In this document: positions 63,947 through 64,000 of the stretch, in pieces | Layout: each line of letters opens with the position of its first letter | Position numbering within the stretch: the stretch's first letter is position 1 | Source: Caldalkalibacillus uzonensis | GTDB lineage: Bacteria > Bacillota > Bacilli > Caldalkalibacillales > Caldalkalibacillaceae | Direction: 5' to 3' | DNA length: 64,000 nt | Assembly (NCBI RefSeq): GCF_030814135.1 | Contig: NZ_JAUSUQ010000001.1 | Location: 434,001-498,000, forward strand | Translations under genes and position numbers: made by a program | The notes under the pieces: generated by a model | What the model was told of the DNA's origin: nothing | The model's database searches: none | What the model saw: only the letters and a program-made list of their open reading frames with translations

Positions 63947-64000
63947 TACTGTTTCCCCCTCTGTGCGCTGTTAACAACAGTGTACCGTGAAAGGAGGGAG
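63947..64000. other. Right-edge sequence, no gene assigned
   Basis: These 54 bp hold the folD ribosome-binding site and a GCTGTTAACAACAG palindrome-like stretch. Too little remains to assign the upstream gene (nusB in B. subtilis). Confidence 0.3.

Overview
The window reads as chromosomal DNA of a spore-forming, naturally competent Bacillales bacterium. It carries spo0A, spoIVA, spoIVB, a YjcZ-like sporulation peptide, a comG operon, a bkd operon driven by a sigma-54 activator, and TRAP. An OLE RNA with its partner membrane protein, a B12-dependent ribonucleotide reductase and the gene order together suggest an alkaliphilic and/or thermophilic Bacillaceae relative (Caldalkalibacillus-like; inferred, not tested). 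No rRNA, tRNA, CRISPR array, insertion sequence or prophage was seen. Almost all genes lie on the minus strand in compact operons.

Layout. 1-4420 (minus): an unknown membrane-anchored protein start, then mtrB, folE, hup, spoIVA, a YphF-like lipoprotein and a DUF2768 protein. 4517-9565: an orphan small gene, a PCYCGC-family lipoprotein with an in-frame UGA at a conserved Cys position (candidate selenoprotein), nrdJ with a tandem NrdR operator, and a D-amino-acid aminotransferase. 9645-14935: lipM and the glycine cleavage genes gcvPB, gcvPA and gcvT under a tandem glycine riboswitch. 15071-19839: a YqhH/YqhG helicase pair, yqzE, aroK and a threonine ammonia-lyase. 19869-24285: comGG to comGA. 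24190-25660 is an AT-rich insert with a DMT exporter and a decayed HAD gene. 25736-30622: another exporter, a DUF3889 protein, a sulfurtransferase, trpS with a Trp T-box, and an M20 peptidase.

30612-34970 encodes a methylmalonyl-CoA/propionyl-CoA module: carboxyltransferase, a B12-domain/epimerase fusion, and the mutase large subunit. It is followed by the 31-aa Prli42 peptide, lipB and a TetR regulator with two matching operators. 36900-47363 is the branched-chain keto acid pathway (bkdB, bkdAB, bkdAA, lpdV, buk, bcd, ptb) with a near-consensus sigma-54 promoter and bkdR. These blocks connect: valine and isoleucine breakdown gives propionyl-CoA for the mutase, while E2 and the glycine cleavage H protein need lipoate supplied through LipM and LipB.

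47511-56309: yqzF, an envelope-glycan-like cluster (MraY-like transferase, GT2, SteA-like), spo0A, spoIVB, the YjcZ-like peptide, recN, argR and nadK. 56353-64000: tlyA, dxs, oapA, OLE RNA, ispA, xseB, xseA and folD, the classic OLE neighbourhood.

The two most notable signals are the candidate Sec-x-x-Cys lipoprotein at 5038-5517, with a hairpin just after its UGA, and the complete OLE RNA at about 59833-60450, whose ends pair and which has its own promoter. The OLE class is already described. The selenoprotein reading needs selA/selB/selC/selD elsewhere in the genome.
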